A DNA stretch of 64,000 nucleotides from Gammaproteobacteria bacterium (GTDB lineage: Bacteria > Pseudomonadota > Gammaproteobacteria > Pseudomonadales > Pseudohongiellaceae), in assembly GCA_030828385.1 (NCBI GenBank), contig JAURCS010000005.1:25412-89411 (forward strand), read 5' to 3'. Below, piece after piece: positions 27,242 through 36,171 of the stretch (the stretch's first letter is position 1; each line of letters starts with the position of its first letter). Made by a program: the position numbers and the translations under genes. Under the pieces are notes generated by a model. That model saw nothing but the letters and a program-made list of their open reading frames with translations, made no database searches and was not told the DNA's origin.

Positions 27242-27509
27242 TGCGCAGGTTTTTCCAGCTGAAAATTCAGCCGTGTACTATACTTTGTTCGTTAAGTTTT
27301 TTCATTACAGCTGAAAACCCCGGTGATTGCAGCGCTATCGACACTGTTACTGGAAAAATCACTGCCTGCTCAATCAGTTATGCCCCTTGTCTGTTTGGGC
27401 TGGCATGCTACATTTACTATTAAATCACGTAGTAAAATGTACAATACGCCTCCCTCCTTCAACGAGGTGGGGCAAAGTAACCTAATTTAACTCAAAAGCA
27501 GGATAAAAA
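27242..27509. other. Divergent intergenic region
   Basis: This 268-nt gap separates the leftward NagD-like gene from the rightward CBS-domain protein gene. A TATAGT on the minus strand (near 27279) and a TTGTCT-16-TACATT arrangement on the plus strand are weak promoter candidates. CAGCTGAAAA occurs twice (near 27257 and 27309). No ORF or stable hairpin with a T-run was found. Confidence 0.35.
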
Positions 27510-28853
27510 GTGAATCTATCAGGTAGTCTGATTGCCGTCGTAATTTTGTTAATCGCCAATGGATTTTTTGTGGCAGCCGAGTTCGCCCTGGTAAAAGCCC
27601 GTGGTTTTCGCATAGAAGCCCTGGCCAATAGCGGGAGTTCCGCGGCCAAGCTGACCGTGAGAATTCAGTCCCATCTGGAAGCCTATCTGGCGGCCTGTCA
27701 GCTCGGTATCACCATGGCTTCCCTGGGTCTGGGTTGGGTCGGTGAGCCCGCCGTAGCAGCATTGCTGGAACCTATGTTTCACTGGGCCGGAGTTCCCGAC
27801 TCCATTCTCCATACCACGGCTTTTATTACCGGCTTCCTGATTTTCTCCTCGCTGCATATTGTGATCGGAGAGCAGGTGCCAAAAACCTTTGCGATTCGCA
27901 AGGCTGAAGTGGTTTCGGTGTGGATCTCCTATCCGCTGCATTTCACCTATATGCTGGTTTACCCGCTGAACTGGATTCTGAACTGGTCTTCCGGTTCATT
28001 GCTGGCGCTTTTTGGTGTGGAGGAAGCCACCCATGCTGAAGTTTTCAGTAGTGACGAGTTCAAGGGCATGGTGGCGACCTCTCAGGAACATGGGGCACTG
28101 GAATATGACAAAGCCAATATGCTCAATAACCTGTTTGAATTCGACCAGCGGCATATAGGCAGAGTGATGATTCCGGTTAACTCTGTGGATCTGCTGGATA
28201 TTACCGACCCGGAAGATGAAAACCTGCGAAAAATCCGTGACGGCGGACATTCCAGGTTTCCGGTGGTTGATGGCGGCAGGGATAACGAAATAGTTGGCCT
28301 GTTGCTGACCAATGATCTCTATTCAGCCATGCTTGATGGTGAAGAAAAACCCTGGAGTGATCTGCGCCGTTTTTGCCGACAACCGATGGTGGTGCCGGAA
28401 TCCCAGCGGGTCTCCACCTTGTTTGAGGATATGCGTAGCAATCGTGCCCATATGGCGTTTGTCATTGATGAATATGGCAAGTTCCTTGGCATCATCACCC
28501 TGGAAGATTTACTGGAAGAGATTGTCGGTGAAATCGAGGACGAAACCGACGCCGAGGAATCCACCATGCCTATTACGCTTCTGCAGGAAGGTAAATGGCA
28601 GGCAGATGGTCTGGCATCGTTGGGCGATATAGAAAAGGTCGTGGGACTGGTAGTACCCACCGAAGAAGAAGCCAACAGTTTGTCAGGGCTGTTAATGAAT
28701 CAGCTGGAACGTATGCCTGCTCCTGGTGATATCATCGAAATCGATAATTTCAGGCTGACCATTCAGGATATTGAGGATCTGCGTGTCGGTCAGGTAATCA
28801 TCGAAACATTACCTGTCGCCGGCGAAACTCTGGAGCTAACAGAGAACGAATAA
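27510..28853 (+). CDS. CNNM/CorC-type membrane protein with DUF21, CBS pair and CorC_HlyC domain
   Basis: The 447-residue product starts with three to four transmembrane helices of a DUF21 domain (1-190; LLIANGFFVAAEFALVKARG and GEQVPKTFAIRKA). Two CBS motifs follow (about 210-330; FPVVDGGRDNEIVGLLLTND, HMAFVIDEYGKFLGIITLED), then a C-terminal CorC_HlyC transporter-associated domain. Proteins of this layout act in Mg2+ or Co2+ efflux. The old 'hemolysin' label is not supported. The start is GTG at 27510. Confidence 0.88.
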   Translation: MNLSGSLIAVVILLIANGFFVAAEFALVKARGFRIEALANSGSSAAKLTVRIQSHLEAYLAACQLGITMASLGLGWVGEPAVAALLEPMFHWAGVPDSILHTTAFITGFLIFSSLHIVIGEQVPKTFAIRKAEVVSVWISYPLHFTYMLVYPLNWILNWSSGSLLALFGVEEATHAEVFSSDEFKGMVATSQEHGALEYDKANMLNNLFEFDQRHIGRVMIPVNSVDLLDITDPEDENLRKIRDGGHSRFPVVDGGRDNEIVGLLLTNDLYSAMLDGEEKPWSDLRRFCRQPMVVPESQRVSTLFEDMRSNRAHMAFVIDEYGKFLGIITLEDLLEEIVGEIEDETDAEESTMPITLLQEGKWQADGLASLGDIEKVVGLVVPTEEEANSLSGLLMNQLERMPAPGDIIEIDNFRLTIQDIEDLRVGQVIIETLPVAGETLELTENE

Positions 28854-28884
28854 TCTGCTGGTTAGTAAAGTGACACCTTGATTA

Positions 28885-29409
28885 TTATTTGGCGCGATCA
28901 ATGGCTTCCTGAATCAGTTCACGGGCTTTATTGGCATCGTGCCAATCCCCGATTTTTACCCATTTGCCAGGTTCCAGATCCTTGTAGTGTTCAAAAAAGT
29001 GCGCGATCTGGTTCATGGTAATTTCTGGCAGATCCTCATAATTATAGATGTTTTCATAACGCCTGGTGAGATGGGGTGAAGGCACAGAAATAATCTTCTC
29101 ATCCATGCCGGCATTATCTTCCATGATCAACACGCCTATCGGGCGCACATTGATGACACAGCCTGGCATCAATGGTCGGGTATTACACACCATCACATCA
29201 ATGGGATCGCCATCATCGGAAAGCGTATGCGGCACAAAGCCATAATTACCCGGGTAGGTCATCGGCGTATAAAGAAAACGGTCGACCACCAGGGTGCCTG
29301 ATTCCTTGTCCAGTTCGTACTTGATGGGCTGTCCGCCAATTGGTACTTCAATAATGACATTGATATCTTCCGGTGGGTTGTCGCCGATCTTGATTGAATC
29401 CAGTCGCAT
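28885..29409 (-). CDS. ppa: Inorganic pyrophosphatase (family I)
   Basis: The 174-residue product is a complete soluble type I pyrophosphatase, which hydrolyses PPi to drive biosynthetic reactions. It has [29 protein letters not shown] and the metal-binding DGDPIDVMV, plus the active-site Tyr-Glu-Asn-Ile region. It is transcribed toward the CBS-domain gene, with 31 nt between their stops. Confidence 0.95.
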   Translation of the reverse strand: MRLDSIKIGDNPPEDINVIIEVPIGGQPIKYELDKESGTLVVDRFLYTPMTYPGNYGFVPHTLSDDGDPIDVMVCNTRPLMPGCVINVRPIGVLIMEDNAGMDEKIISVPSPHLTRRYENIYNYEDLPEITMNQIAHFFEHYKDLEPGKWVKIGDWHDANKARELIQEAIDRAK

Positions 29410-29684
29410 GAATATTGCCTTTCAGGTTAAAAATAAAATTTCAGAATTAAGGAGAGATAATTTCACTGATGAAATTGTTACTGCAAAGAGCCATTTGCAA
29501 GATTTCTGTAAGGTTCTGGTAAGGTTTTTTTCAGATGATAGATTCTTTTCGGTATTTTATAGAAAGTCATGGGGCATTTCAGCCTTTAAAATTTCCGGAA
29601 ACGATTAATACATACAGCTATCTATTCCTTAAGACGCGGATTTATATTACATCGCTTTCCAAGTTGAACCCTGGGAGGGGAGCA

Positions 29685-31019
29685 ATGGAACCTTTGCTGT
29701 GGAATCATGCCATGCTGACGTCTGGAATTATTTTGGCAGTTACTTTTGTTGGTATTTTTACCGAAGGAGTGCATGGCTTTCACCGTGCCAAATTTGCCCT
29801 CGCAGGGGCTGGTGCCATGGTTTTGTGCGGCCAGTTTTACGGCTTTTATAATCCCGAACTGGCTATCGAAGCCATCGACTGGAATGTGGTCTTTCTGCTT
29901 GGCGCCATGATGACCATTGTCTCCATCATGATTCCCACCGGCGGCTTTCAGTATCTTGCCTATACCATTGCAGAGCTAAGTAAGGGACGTCTGTTTTTAC
30001 TCCTGGTAATGATGGGAACTCTGGTTACAGTACTTTCCCTGCTGCTGGATAATGTCACTACGGTTGTTATCTTTGGTCCACTGATTATCCTGATTTGCCA
30101 GGCTCTCAGGGTAAACCCGATTCCTTTTCTGCTGGCCGCAGCCCTGCTCTCCGATACCGGTGGTGTGGCTACTCTGGTGGGTGACCCACCGAATCTGATG
30201 ATAGGTTCCGCAGCCAATATCGATTTCAATACCTTCTTCATGCATATGGGCTTTATTGTTCTTGTGGCTTGGGTTGGCACCCTGTTTCTACTCAAATACC
30301 TATTCAGAAAAGAGCTTGCCGAGAAACCGGTCATGCCTGAATTCAATGAGAAGGAAGAAATTGCTGATCCCCGGACCTGGAAAGTTGCCTTGGGGATTCT
30401 TGCCGCGATGGTGGTGGGTTTCATTCTCCATGATGATCTGCACTGGGAACCCTGGTTTGTGGCTGCACTGGGACTTACCGCACTGGTATTCCTGGGCAGT
30501 AATGTAGAAATGGATGATTATTTTTCTGAAGTGGAAATTACCTTGCTGGTGTTTTTCATGTCCCTGTTTATTTTGATTGGTGGCGTTGAGCATAGTCAGT
30601 TTTTGCAATTCATTGGCCAGTTCATTGTGCCGTTCGTGCAGAAAGATTTGCTCACCGCATCAATTATGCTGATGTGGCTGGCGGCAGTACTTTCCGCCAT
30701 GATAGATAATATTCCTTTTACAGCAGCGATGATTCCCATCATTCTGGGCATGGAAACACAGGGGATTAATGTGGCGCCGCTTTGGTGGGCGCTGGCAGCT
30801 GGCGTGGGTATGGGAGGTAATGGTACCCATCTGGGCTCCACAGCCAACGTGTTTATTGTCACTATCAGTGAAAAATTGGCAAAGGATTCTGGCAATCTGG
30901 ATTATGCCATTACCCCGGCGGTATGGTTTCGAAAGGGCACTTCGGTGATGCTGTTCACGCTGGTGATCTGCTCAGTCATCATGACCCTGTTTTTTGATTT
31001 CTTCAGCGCCGCGTTGTAA
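29685..31019 (+). CDS. Ion transporter superfamily permease (ArsB/NhaD-like)
   Basis: The 444-residue product is an integral membrane protein of 11-12 segments. It contains LLDNVTTVVIFGPLIILICQ, LVGDPPNLMIGSAANIDF and NGTHLGSTANVFIVTISEKL, the paired helical-hairpin motifs of the ArsB/NhaD/CitM superfamily. It probably exchanges Na+ and H+ or exports an anion; the substrate cannot be assigned. The frame is open to 29535, but the ATG at 29685 follows GGGAGGGGAG and gives the family start. Confidence 0.85.
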   Translation: MEPLLWNHAMLTSGIILAVTFVGIFTEGVHGFHRAKFALAGAGAMVLCGQFYGFYNPELAIEAIDWNVVFLLGAMMTIVSIMIPTGGFQYLAYTIAELSKGRLFLLLVMMGTLVTVLSLLLDNVTTVVIFGPLIILICQALRVNPIPFLLAAALLSDTGGVATLVGDPPNLMIGSAANIDFNTFFMHMGFIVLVAWVGTLFLLKYLFRKELAEKPVMPEFNEKEEIADPRTWKVALGILAAMVVGFILHDDLHWEPWFVAALGLTALVFLGSNVEMDDYFSEVEITLLVFFMSLFILIGGVEHSQFLQFIGQFIVPFVQKDLLTASIMLMWLAAVLSAMIDNIPFTAAMIPIILGMETQGINVAPLWWALAAGVGMGGNGTHLGSTANVFIVTISEKLAKDSGNLDYAITPAVWFRKGTSVMLFTLVICSVIMTLFFDFFSAAL

Positions 31020-31136
31020 TTGGCCAACCCCGCAGACAATCTCGGTCAAGCTTTCCTGTGCCTCTGGTCAGAGCGCCCGAAGTGTGTAAAATTGTTCGGG
31101 TTATACCAAACCAGTTAAAGATACAGGCACTTCAAT

Positions 31137-31153
31137 AACCTGGTTACCAGGTT
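31137..31153. promoter_or_regulatory. Perfect 7-bp palindrome next to the ribosome-binding site
   Basis: AACCTGG (31137-31143) and CCAGGTT (31147-31153) flank TTA. The dyad ends 1 nt before the GGGGG that serves the downstream gene at 31167. It could be a repressor operator or, as RNA, a hairpin that limits translation. Confidence 0.45.
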
Positions 31154-31166
31154 GGGGGAAAGGGGA

Positions 31167-32390
31167 ATGAAAATCACCACTATCGGGCGTTTCACCGCCA
31201 CGCTTTTTATATCACTATTATTTCCAATACTATTTCAGCACGGACTTATGGCCGCTGAAAATGCGCCGGCCAGTCCGGATGGTTTGCATATTGATCCGGT
31301 TGGCACGGGGCCTTTTTATTACGATACCGCCGAGGGTATTGATATTCGGGTCAGAGTTATTGCCCGAGGTCTGATTCACCCCTGGAGTATTACCTGGCTG
31401 CCTGATGGCAGCGCCCTGGTGACAGAAAAAAATGTCGGACGTGTTCGCCGTATTATCAATGACCAATTAATAGAAGAGCCGGTACAGGGCGCCCCCACCG
31501 ACATCATGGTGAGTAAGTACAAGGGTCTGCTGGATATCACTATTCATCCCGATTTTGCCAATCAACCTTATATCTATATGAGTTATAACAAGAAGTTGCC
31601 GGCAGGCAAGGAAGCCATAGCGGTTGCGCGGGGACGCTGGGATGGCAGCAATATCCAGGATACCCGGGATATCTTTGTTGCCCAGGAAGGCACCACTAAC
31701 GGGGTGCGCCTGTTATTCGGTGCGGACGACATGTTGTACGTCGGAGTCTATGTCACAACAGACAATTCAGACAGTTTTGAAACCATGAGCCATAAAGGCA
31801 AAATTCTGCGCTTCACCCCCGAAGGCGATATACCCGATGACAATCCTTTTGTCGGCCGCGAAGGGTTCTTGCCGGAAATTTTCAGTTATGGCCATCGCAC
31901 GCCTACCGGCATGACGCTTAATCAGGAGACCGGGGATATCTGGAATACCGAGATGGGCCCCAACGGTGGCGATGAAGTGAATCTCGTTGTGCCTGGTGGC
32001 AATTACGGTTGGCCTCTGGTCAGTTTTGGCATCTCTTATGGTGGCGGCTGGCATAGTGAAAATTTCCAGATGGAGGGCGCACGTAACCCCATGGCGTTCT
32101 GGATGCCGGGTATCTCGGTCACCGGGCTGACCTTTTACACGGGCGATGAGTTTCCGCGCTGGCAGGGTGATCTGTTTGTAGGTGGTATGCAGGAAGGGCA
32201 GATCCCTGGTACCGGGCAGCTGAACCGCATTAAATTCAATGAAAACATGGAAGAAATTCGCCGCGAATCACTGCTTTCGGATCTGAGACAGCGCATTCGT
32301 GATGTAAAACAGGGACCTGACGGCAGGCTTTACCTGCTTACCGATGAAGATGACGGGGTTCTGTTAAGAATAGAAGCAGTCGCCGACTAA
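31167..32390 (+). CDS. Exported PQQ-dependent sugar dehydrogenase-like protein
   Basis: The 407-residue product has a signal peptide (about residues 1-31) and a soluble aldose-dehydrogenase (GSDH) six-bladed propeller. Seen motifs are HPWSITWLPDGSALVTEKNV, HPDFANQPYIYMSYN, GHRTPTGMTLNQETGDIWNT and EMGPNGGDEVNLVVPGGNYG. The family oxidises sugars in the periplasm with PQQ and Ca2+. The frame is open to 31152 with a TTG, but the ATG at 31167 has GGGGG 8 nt upstream. Confidence 0.85.
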   Translation: MKITTIGRFTATLFISLLFPILFQHGLMAAENAPASPDGLHIDPVGTGPFYYDTAEGIDIRVRVIARGLIHPWSITWLPDGSALVTEKNVGRVRRIINDQLIEEPVQGAPTDIMVSKYKGLLDITIHPDFANQPYIYMSYNKKLPAGKEAIAVARGRWDGSNIQDTRDIFVAQEGTTNGVRLLFGADDMLYVGVYVTTDNSDSFETMSHKGKILRFTPEGDIPDDNPFVGREGFLPEIFSYGHRTPTGMTLNQETGDIWNTEMGPNGGDEVNLVVPGGNYGWPLVSFGISYGGGWHSENFQMEGARNPMAFWMPGISVTGLTFYTGDEFPRWQGDLFVGGMQEGQIPGTGQLNRIKFNENMEEIRRESLLSDLRQRIRDVKQGPDGRLYLLTDEDDGVLLRIEAVAD

Positions 32391-32411
32391 CAACATTATT
32401 ACCGGCTTCCC

Positions 32412-32858
32412 TTATTGGGGAACCGCGGAATTATGAAACTGGATAATTTTCCAGGTGCCGTTGCGCAGGGCAAGCACCATGCTTACCCGCAGCGGCGTGC
32501 CTTCACTCTGACCGCTCGGAACCACTTCCCACATGCCTGAAATGGCCACCAGATTGTTGCCTATCTCGACACTCTCATAGTCCCGGGCGCGGGCAACAGT
32601 CTGCCCCGGTGGGTTGCGTCCAACCGGTTCAAAATATAAGGCGACTCCTGCCGGATCGGTTACCAGTGATTGCGATCCGGTTCCCCAGAACAGGGCATCT
32701 TCAGAAAACAGACTGGTAACAACTTCCATGTCAGTATTGGTCATGGCATCAAGGAACTGTTCGAATACTGCTGCAGCTTCAACTTCGGCATCACTTTGAG
32801 CCTGTAGTGATGCTGGCAGCCCGAATAACAATAGTATGGACGTGACGAAAATTTTCAT
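32412..32858 (-). CDS. Exported NTF2-like (SnoaL/DUF4440) protein
   Basis: The 148-residue product has a signal peptide (SILLLFGLPASLQAQ) and an NTF2-like cone fold: a helix with AAAVFEQFLDAMTNTDMEVV, then FSEDALFWGTG and a C-terminal RNGTWKIIQFHNSA. Such domains bind or turn over small molecules; the function here is unknown. It starts 4 nt after the stop of the carboxyltransferase gene, so it is very likely co-translated with the carboxylase operon. Confidence 0.78.
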   Translation of the reverse strand: MKIFVTSILLLFGLPASLQAQSDAEVEAAAVFEQFLDAMTNTDMEVVTSLFSEDALFWGTGSQSLVTDPAGVALYFEPVGRNPPGQTVARARDYESVEIGNNLVAISGMWEVVPSGQSEGTPLRVSMVLALRNGTWKIIQFHNSAVPQ

Positions 32859-32862
32859 TGGC

Positions 32863-34332
32863 TTACCGGTTTAATGTTAGTTTGAAGTTTTTCTGACTGA
32901 CAGAAAAATTCGCTGGTGATTTTTTTCCTTTAGCGTGATGCAGTCCTTTCAATAGCTGCAGCACTGGTGAAATGGCCGGGTTGTAGTGGAGATCATCAGG
33001 TGAGCGGGTACGCATGGCATCCACCTGATCTACCGGCATTACTGCGCGCAATAAGAACTCTTCATCAGACATGCGCTTTGAAAACTGCTTGCGTCTGTCC
33101 TTCAGGGTCATGGTGATCGGTTCTTTTTCTATTTCTTTGGTGCGTGGCAGAGACATGATCCGGTCCAGCACATTTTGATCCACTGGTGCCGTGGGGCGTC
33201 CAAAACGTCCCAATACATATCGTATTGCCTGATCCGGTATCTGTTCATAGCGGCCGTCACCCATAACATTGAACATGGCCTGGGTAGTAACGATCTGGGG
33301 AAATGGGGTAACCATAATGGGGGAGCCCAGTTCTGCCCGGACTCGTTCAACTTCCGCCATAACCTCATCAAACTTGTGCTCCAACTTTAACTCAGCCAGT
33401 TGTCTGCGGGTGGTGGTCAATACGCCGCCGGCTACCTGGTGGCGCAGGTAGGAGGCATCGTAGGCCTGAGGTTTACCGACCGCCAGGCCTTCGGCTTTTG
33501 CCAGGCCAAAGTAGTAGTCTTCCAGTTGTTTTAGCGCGGTTTCATTAACATCCACAGTGTGGCCGTGGGTTTTCAGATTGGCAATAGTTTGTGTAGCGCA
33601 GGGTAATGAAGAGCCATGGGCCAGCGGGCCGATCGCCACATGCAGCGCATTAATACCCAGCTCGGCGCCCACCATGTAGTTGAACTGGGACAGGCCAATG
33701 GTGCAATGGGAGTGAAGCTCCAGCGGCAGACTACCGATTTCCTTTTTCACGGCCGGAATCAGGGTACGCGCTCTCTCCGATGTCAGCAGACCTGAAGGAT
33801 CCTTGATATAGAGCAGGTCAAAGTCACCGGATGCCGCAATCTGTCTGGCGCAGTTGGCATAAAAGGCATCATCGTGGACATCGCTCAGGGTATAGGTCAG
33901 CGCCGCCATGTTTTCGGCATCGCCTTCCTCTTTCACAATGCGGGCAACCTGCATCAGGGCATCCATGTCATGCATGGGATCAAGCAGGACAAAGCGGCCG
34001 ATACCGTTTTTCATCAGGGTTCTGTAGGCCAGCCGCATGAAATCATGATCGGCAGTTTCCCAGGAGATAAAACGAAAACCGGTAGAAATAAATTGTAGCG
34101 GTACATTGGGCAGGGCCTGGTGCATCAGACGTATACGTTGCCACGGATCATCCTGGTGATAGCGCACGCCGACCGCCATATGGGTACTGGAAGTAAAGTC
34201 GATGGCACGAAAGCCAACCCGTTCCATCAGCGGCGCCGCCTGCATCATCTGGTGCGTGCCCATACCGGTCATGCTCCACATGCATTGGTTGCCATCGCGG
34301 ATACTGACATCCACCAGTTTTATATCAGCCAT
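32863..34332 (-). CDS. Biotin-dependent carboxyltransferase (pyruvate/oxaloacetate carboxyltransferase-like), divergent
   Basis: The 489-residue product has an HMGL-like TIM barrel (about 1-270) and a PYC_OADA domain (about 290-465), but no biotinyl domain. Asp13, the carboxyl-transfer Lys177 (YIKDPSGLL) and the metal ligands His207 and His209 (ELHSHC) are kept. The pyruvate carboxylase motifs DAHQS, GGATFD and RG-N are replaced by DGNQC, TSSTHMA and STGFRF. This suggests a substrate other than pyruvate, by inference. The ATG at 34332 overlaps the carboxylase gene by 8 nt and follows GGAG; the TTG at 34338 is less likely. Confidence 0.83.
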   Translation of the reverse strand: MADIKLVDVSIRDGNQCMWSMTGMGTHQMMQAAPLMERVGFRAIDFTSSTHMAVGVRYHQDDPWQRIRLMHQALPNVPLQFISTGFRFISWETADHDFMRLAYRTLMKNGIGRFVLLDPMHDMDALMQVARIVKEEGDAENMAALTYTLSDVHDDAFYANCARQIAASGDFDLLYIKDPSGLLTSERARTLIPAVKKEIGSLPLELHSHCTIGLSQFNYMVGAELGINALHVAIGPLAHGSSLPCATQTIANLKTHGHTVDVNETALKQLEDYYFGLAKAEGLAVGKPQAYDASYLRHQVAGGVLTTTRRQLAELKLEHKFDEVMAEVERVRAELGSPIMVTPFPQIVTTQAMFNVMGDGRYEQIPDQAIRYVLGRFGRPTAPVDQNVLDRIMSLPRTKEIEKEPITMTLKDRRKQFSKRMSDEEFLLRAVMPVDQVDAMRTRSPDDLHYNPAISPVLQLLKGLHHAKGKKSPANFSVSQKNFKLTLNR

Positions 34333-35704
34333 TGGCAAGTTCTCCTGCAGGGGTGGTGTCCAGCATTTGCTTTAAAAAACGCGTATCCACACCGCCTTCT
34401 ATAAATTCCCCGGTTGCCAGAATGGCCTGATGTAAAACAATGTTGCTTTCAACCCCTTCAAGATGACATAGCGCCAGCGCATGTTGCAGGCGTACTATCG
34501 CTTCGGTGCGATCCTCGCCCCAGACAATCAGCTTACCAAGCAGGGAATCATAATAAGGTGGTACCGTGACACCGCTTTCTATATGTGTGTCTATTCTGAT
34601 ACCGGGCCCCGCAGGGAATTGTGCTCTGATTACTTTGCCAGGGCTGGGCTGGAAATCATTCTGGCAGTCTTCAGCGTTGATTCGACACTCAATAGCATGA
34701 CCATTGAAAATAATATCACTTTGGCTCATGCCCAGAGGTCGACCTTCGGCGACGCGTATTTGTTGGGCAACAAGATCGAGGCCCGTAATAGCCTCAGTAA
34801 CCGGATGCTCCACCTGGATGCGTGCATTCATTTCCAGAAAATAAAAACTGTTACGCTCGACATCGACCAGAAATTCGACGGTTCCGGCGCCCTGATAGTC
34901 GAGGTGTTGAGCAAACGCTACAGCAGCACTTTGCATTTCTTCGCGCAAGTCATCATTAAGACAGGGGGCCGGTGCTTCTTCCACCAGCTTCTGATAGCGT
35001 CGTTGGATCGAGCAGTCACGGGTGCCGAGATGGATGACCTGCTTGCCATCGCCCAGTACCTGAACTTCCACATGTCGACCACTGGCGACGAAGCATTCCA
35101 GATAGATGCGATCATCATTGAAGGCATTTTCCGCTTCTGCGCGCGCCAGGGTCATGGTTTTTGCCAGATCAGCCACATTATGAACTACCTGCATTCCACG
35201 GCCACCGCCGCCGCCTACGGCTTTGATAAGTACTGGATAACCAATTTCAGCCGCCAGTGGCTCCGCTTCCTGGGGGGTATTCACCGAACCGCCGGGAACG
35301 ATAGGCAGATTGGCCGCTACAGCATTTTCACGCGCTTTGAGTTTGTCACCAATAGCATTGAGCTGGGCTACGGTTGGCCCAATAAAAATAATGTTATTGT
35401 CTGCGCAGGCCTGGGCAAGCGCAGCATTTTCCGAAAGAAAGCCATAGCCCGGATGAATAGCATCAGCCCCGGTCTGCAATGCTGCCTGTAGCACAGCGTT
35501 TACATTCAGATAACTTTGCAGGGAAGGAGGTGGACCAATTTTGATTACCTGATCTGCCATACGGGCAGGGACAGAATCCAGGTCAGCTGCCGATGCCGCC
35601 AGCACAGTTTCAATACCCAGAGTCTGACAGGTTCGAATTATACGAACCGCAATTTCACCGCGGTTCGCTATGAGTAAACGGTTAATCGAGTTCACGGCAG
35701 CCAT
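34325..35704 (-). CDS. Biotin carboxylase subunit (AccC/PycA-like)
   Basis: The 459-residue product is a full biotin carboxylase: NRLLIANRGEIAVRIIRTC at the start, ATP-grasp loop KAVGGGGGRGMQ, LEMNARIQVEHPVTE and the C-terminal domain with ECRINAEDCQNDFQPSPG. It carboxylates biotin with ATP and bicarbonate. Its ATG overlaps the BCCP stop (TGATG, 35704). Lying in an operon with a pyruvate-carboxylase-type transferase, it is more likely part of that enzyme than of acetyl-CoA carboxylase. Confidence 0.92.
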   Translation of the reverse strand: MAAVNSINRLLIANRGEIAVRIIRTCQTLGIETVLAASAADLDSVPARMADQVIKIGPPPSLQSYLNVNAVLQAALQTGADAIHPGYGFLSENAALAQACADNNIIFIGPTVAQLNAIGDKLKARENAVAANLPIVPGGSVNTPQEAEPLAAEIGYPVLIKAVGGGGGRGMQVVHNVADLAKTMTLARAEAENAFNDDRIYLECFVASGRHVEVQVLGDGKQVIHLGTRDCSIQRRYQKLVEEAPAPCLNDDLREEMQSAAVAFAQHLDYQGAGTVEFLVDVERNSFYFLEMNARIQVEHPVTEAITGLDLVAQQIRVAEGRPLGMSQSDIIFNGHAIECRINAEDCQNDFQPSPGKVIRAQFPAGPGIRIDTHIESGVTVPPYYDSLLGKLIVWGEDRTEAIVRLQHALALCHLEGVESNIVLHQAILATGEFIEGGVDTRFLKQMLDTTPAGELANG

Positions 35705-36171
35705 CAAGAGGGTCTGACTCGCATTAACAGTTGCCCTTTTTCAACAAACTGCGCATCTGTAACAAGAATTTCAACGATCTCACCGTTGAGACCGGCAGGA
35801 ATAGAGTTCATCAGTTTCATCACTTCAATGATGGCAATGACACTGTCCTCATTAACATTGGAACCAATTTCGACGAAGGGATCGGCGCCGGGTTTCGGCG
35901 CATTGTAGAAAGTGCCTACCATGGGCGCACGAATATCCAGCAGACCTTCTTCAGTGGCAGCCGTTTCAATGGTGGCGTTCCCGTCGATGCTTGCAACAGT
36001 GCTGGTGACTGCCGACTTGTCGCTTGCCACGGTGTTCATTTGCTGCGTCCAGCCTTCTTCATCCTGCTGTAATTTAAGGGTGAAGTGCTCGGTTTCCAGA
36101 GTCAATTCCCTGTAATCAGTTTCTTCCAGTAAGCGCAGAATTTCCTGTACATCTTTGTGACTTAAACTCAT
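35704..36171 (-). CDS. Biotin carboxyl carrier protein (AccB-like)
   Basis: The 155-residue product has an AccB-type N-terminus (DVQEILRLLEETDYRELTLE), a linker rich in Ala/Thr/Ser, and a biotinyl domain from about 78 with biotinylated Lys119 in IEVMKLMN. It overlaps both neighbours (ATGA with the upstream dikinase gene, TGATG with the carboxylase gene), so four proteins are translationally linked. Confidence 0.92.
   Translation of the reverse strand: MSLSHKDVQEILRLLEETDYRELTLETEHFTLKLQQDEEGWTQQMNTVASDKSAVTSTVASIDGNATIETAATEEGLLDIRAPMVGTFYNAPKPGADPFVEIGSNVNEDSVIAIIEVMKLMNSIPAGLNGEIVEILVTDAQFVEKGQLLMRVRPS

Noticed and set aside
34481-35491. 336-codon open frame on the plus strand
   Set aside because: It is antisense to the biotin carboxylase gene, has no recognisable family and no ribosome-binding site; the opposite strand encodes an intact conserved enzyme.
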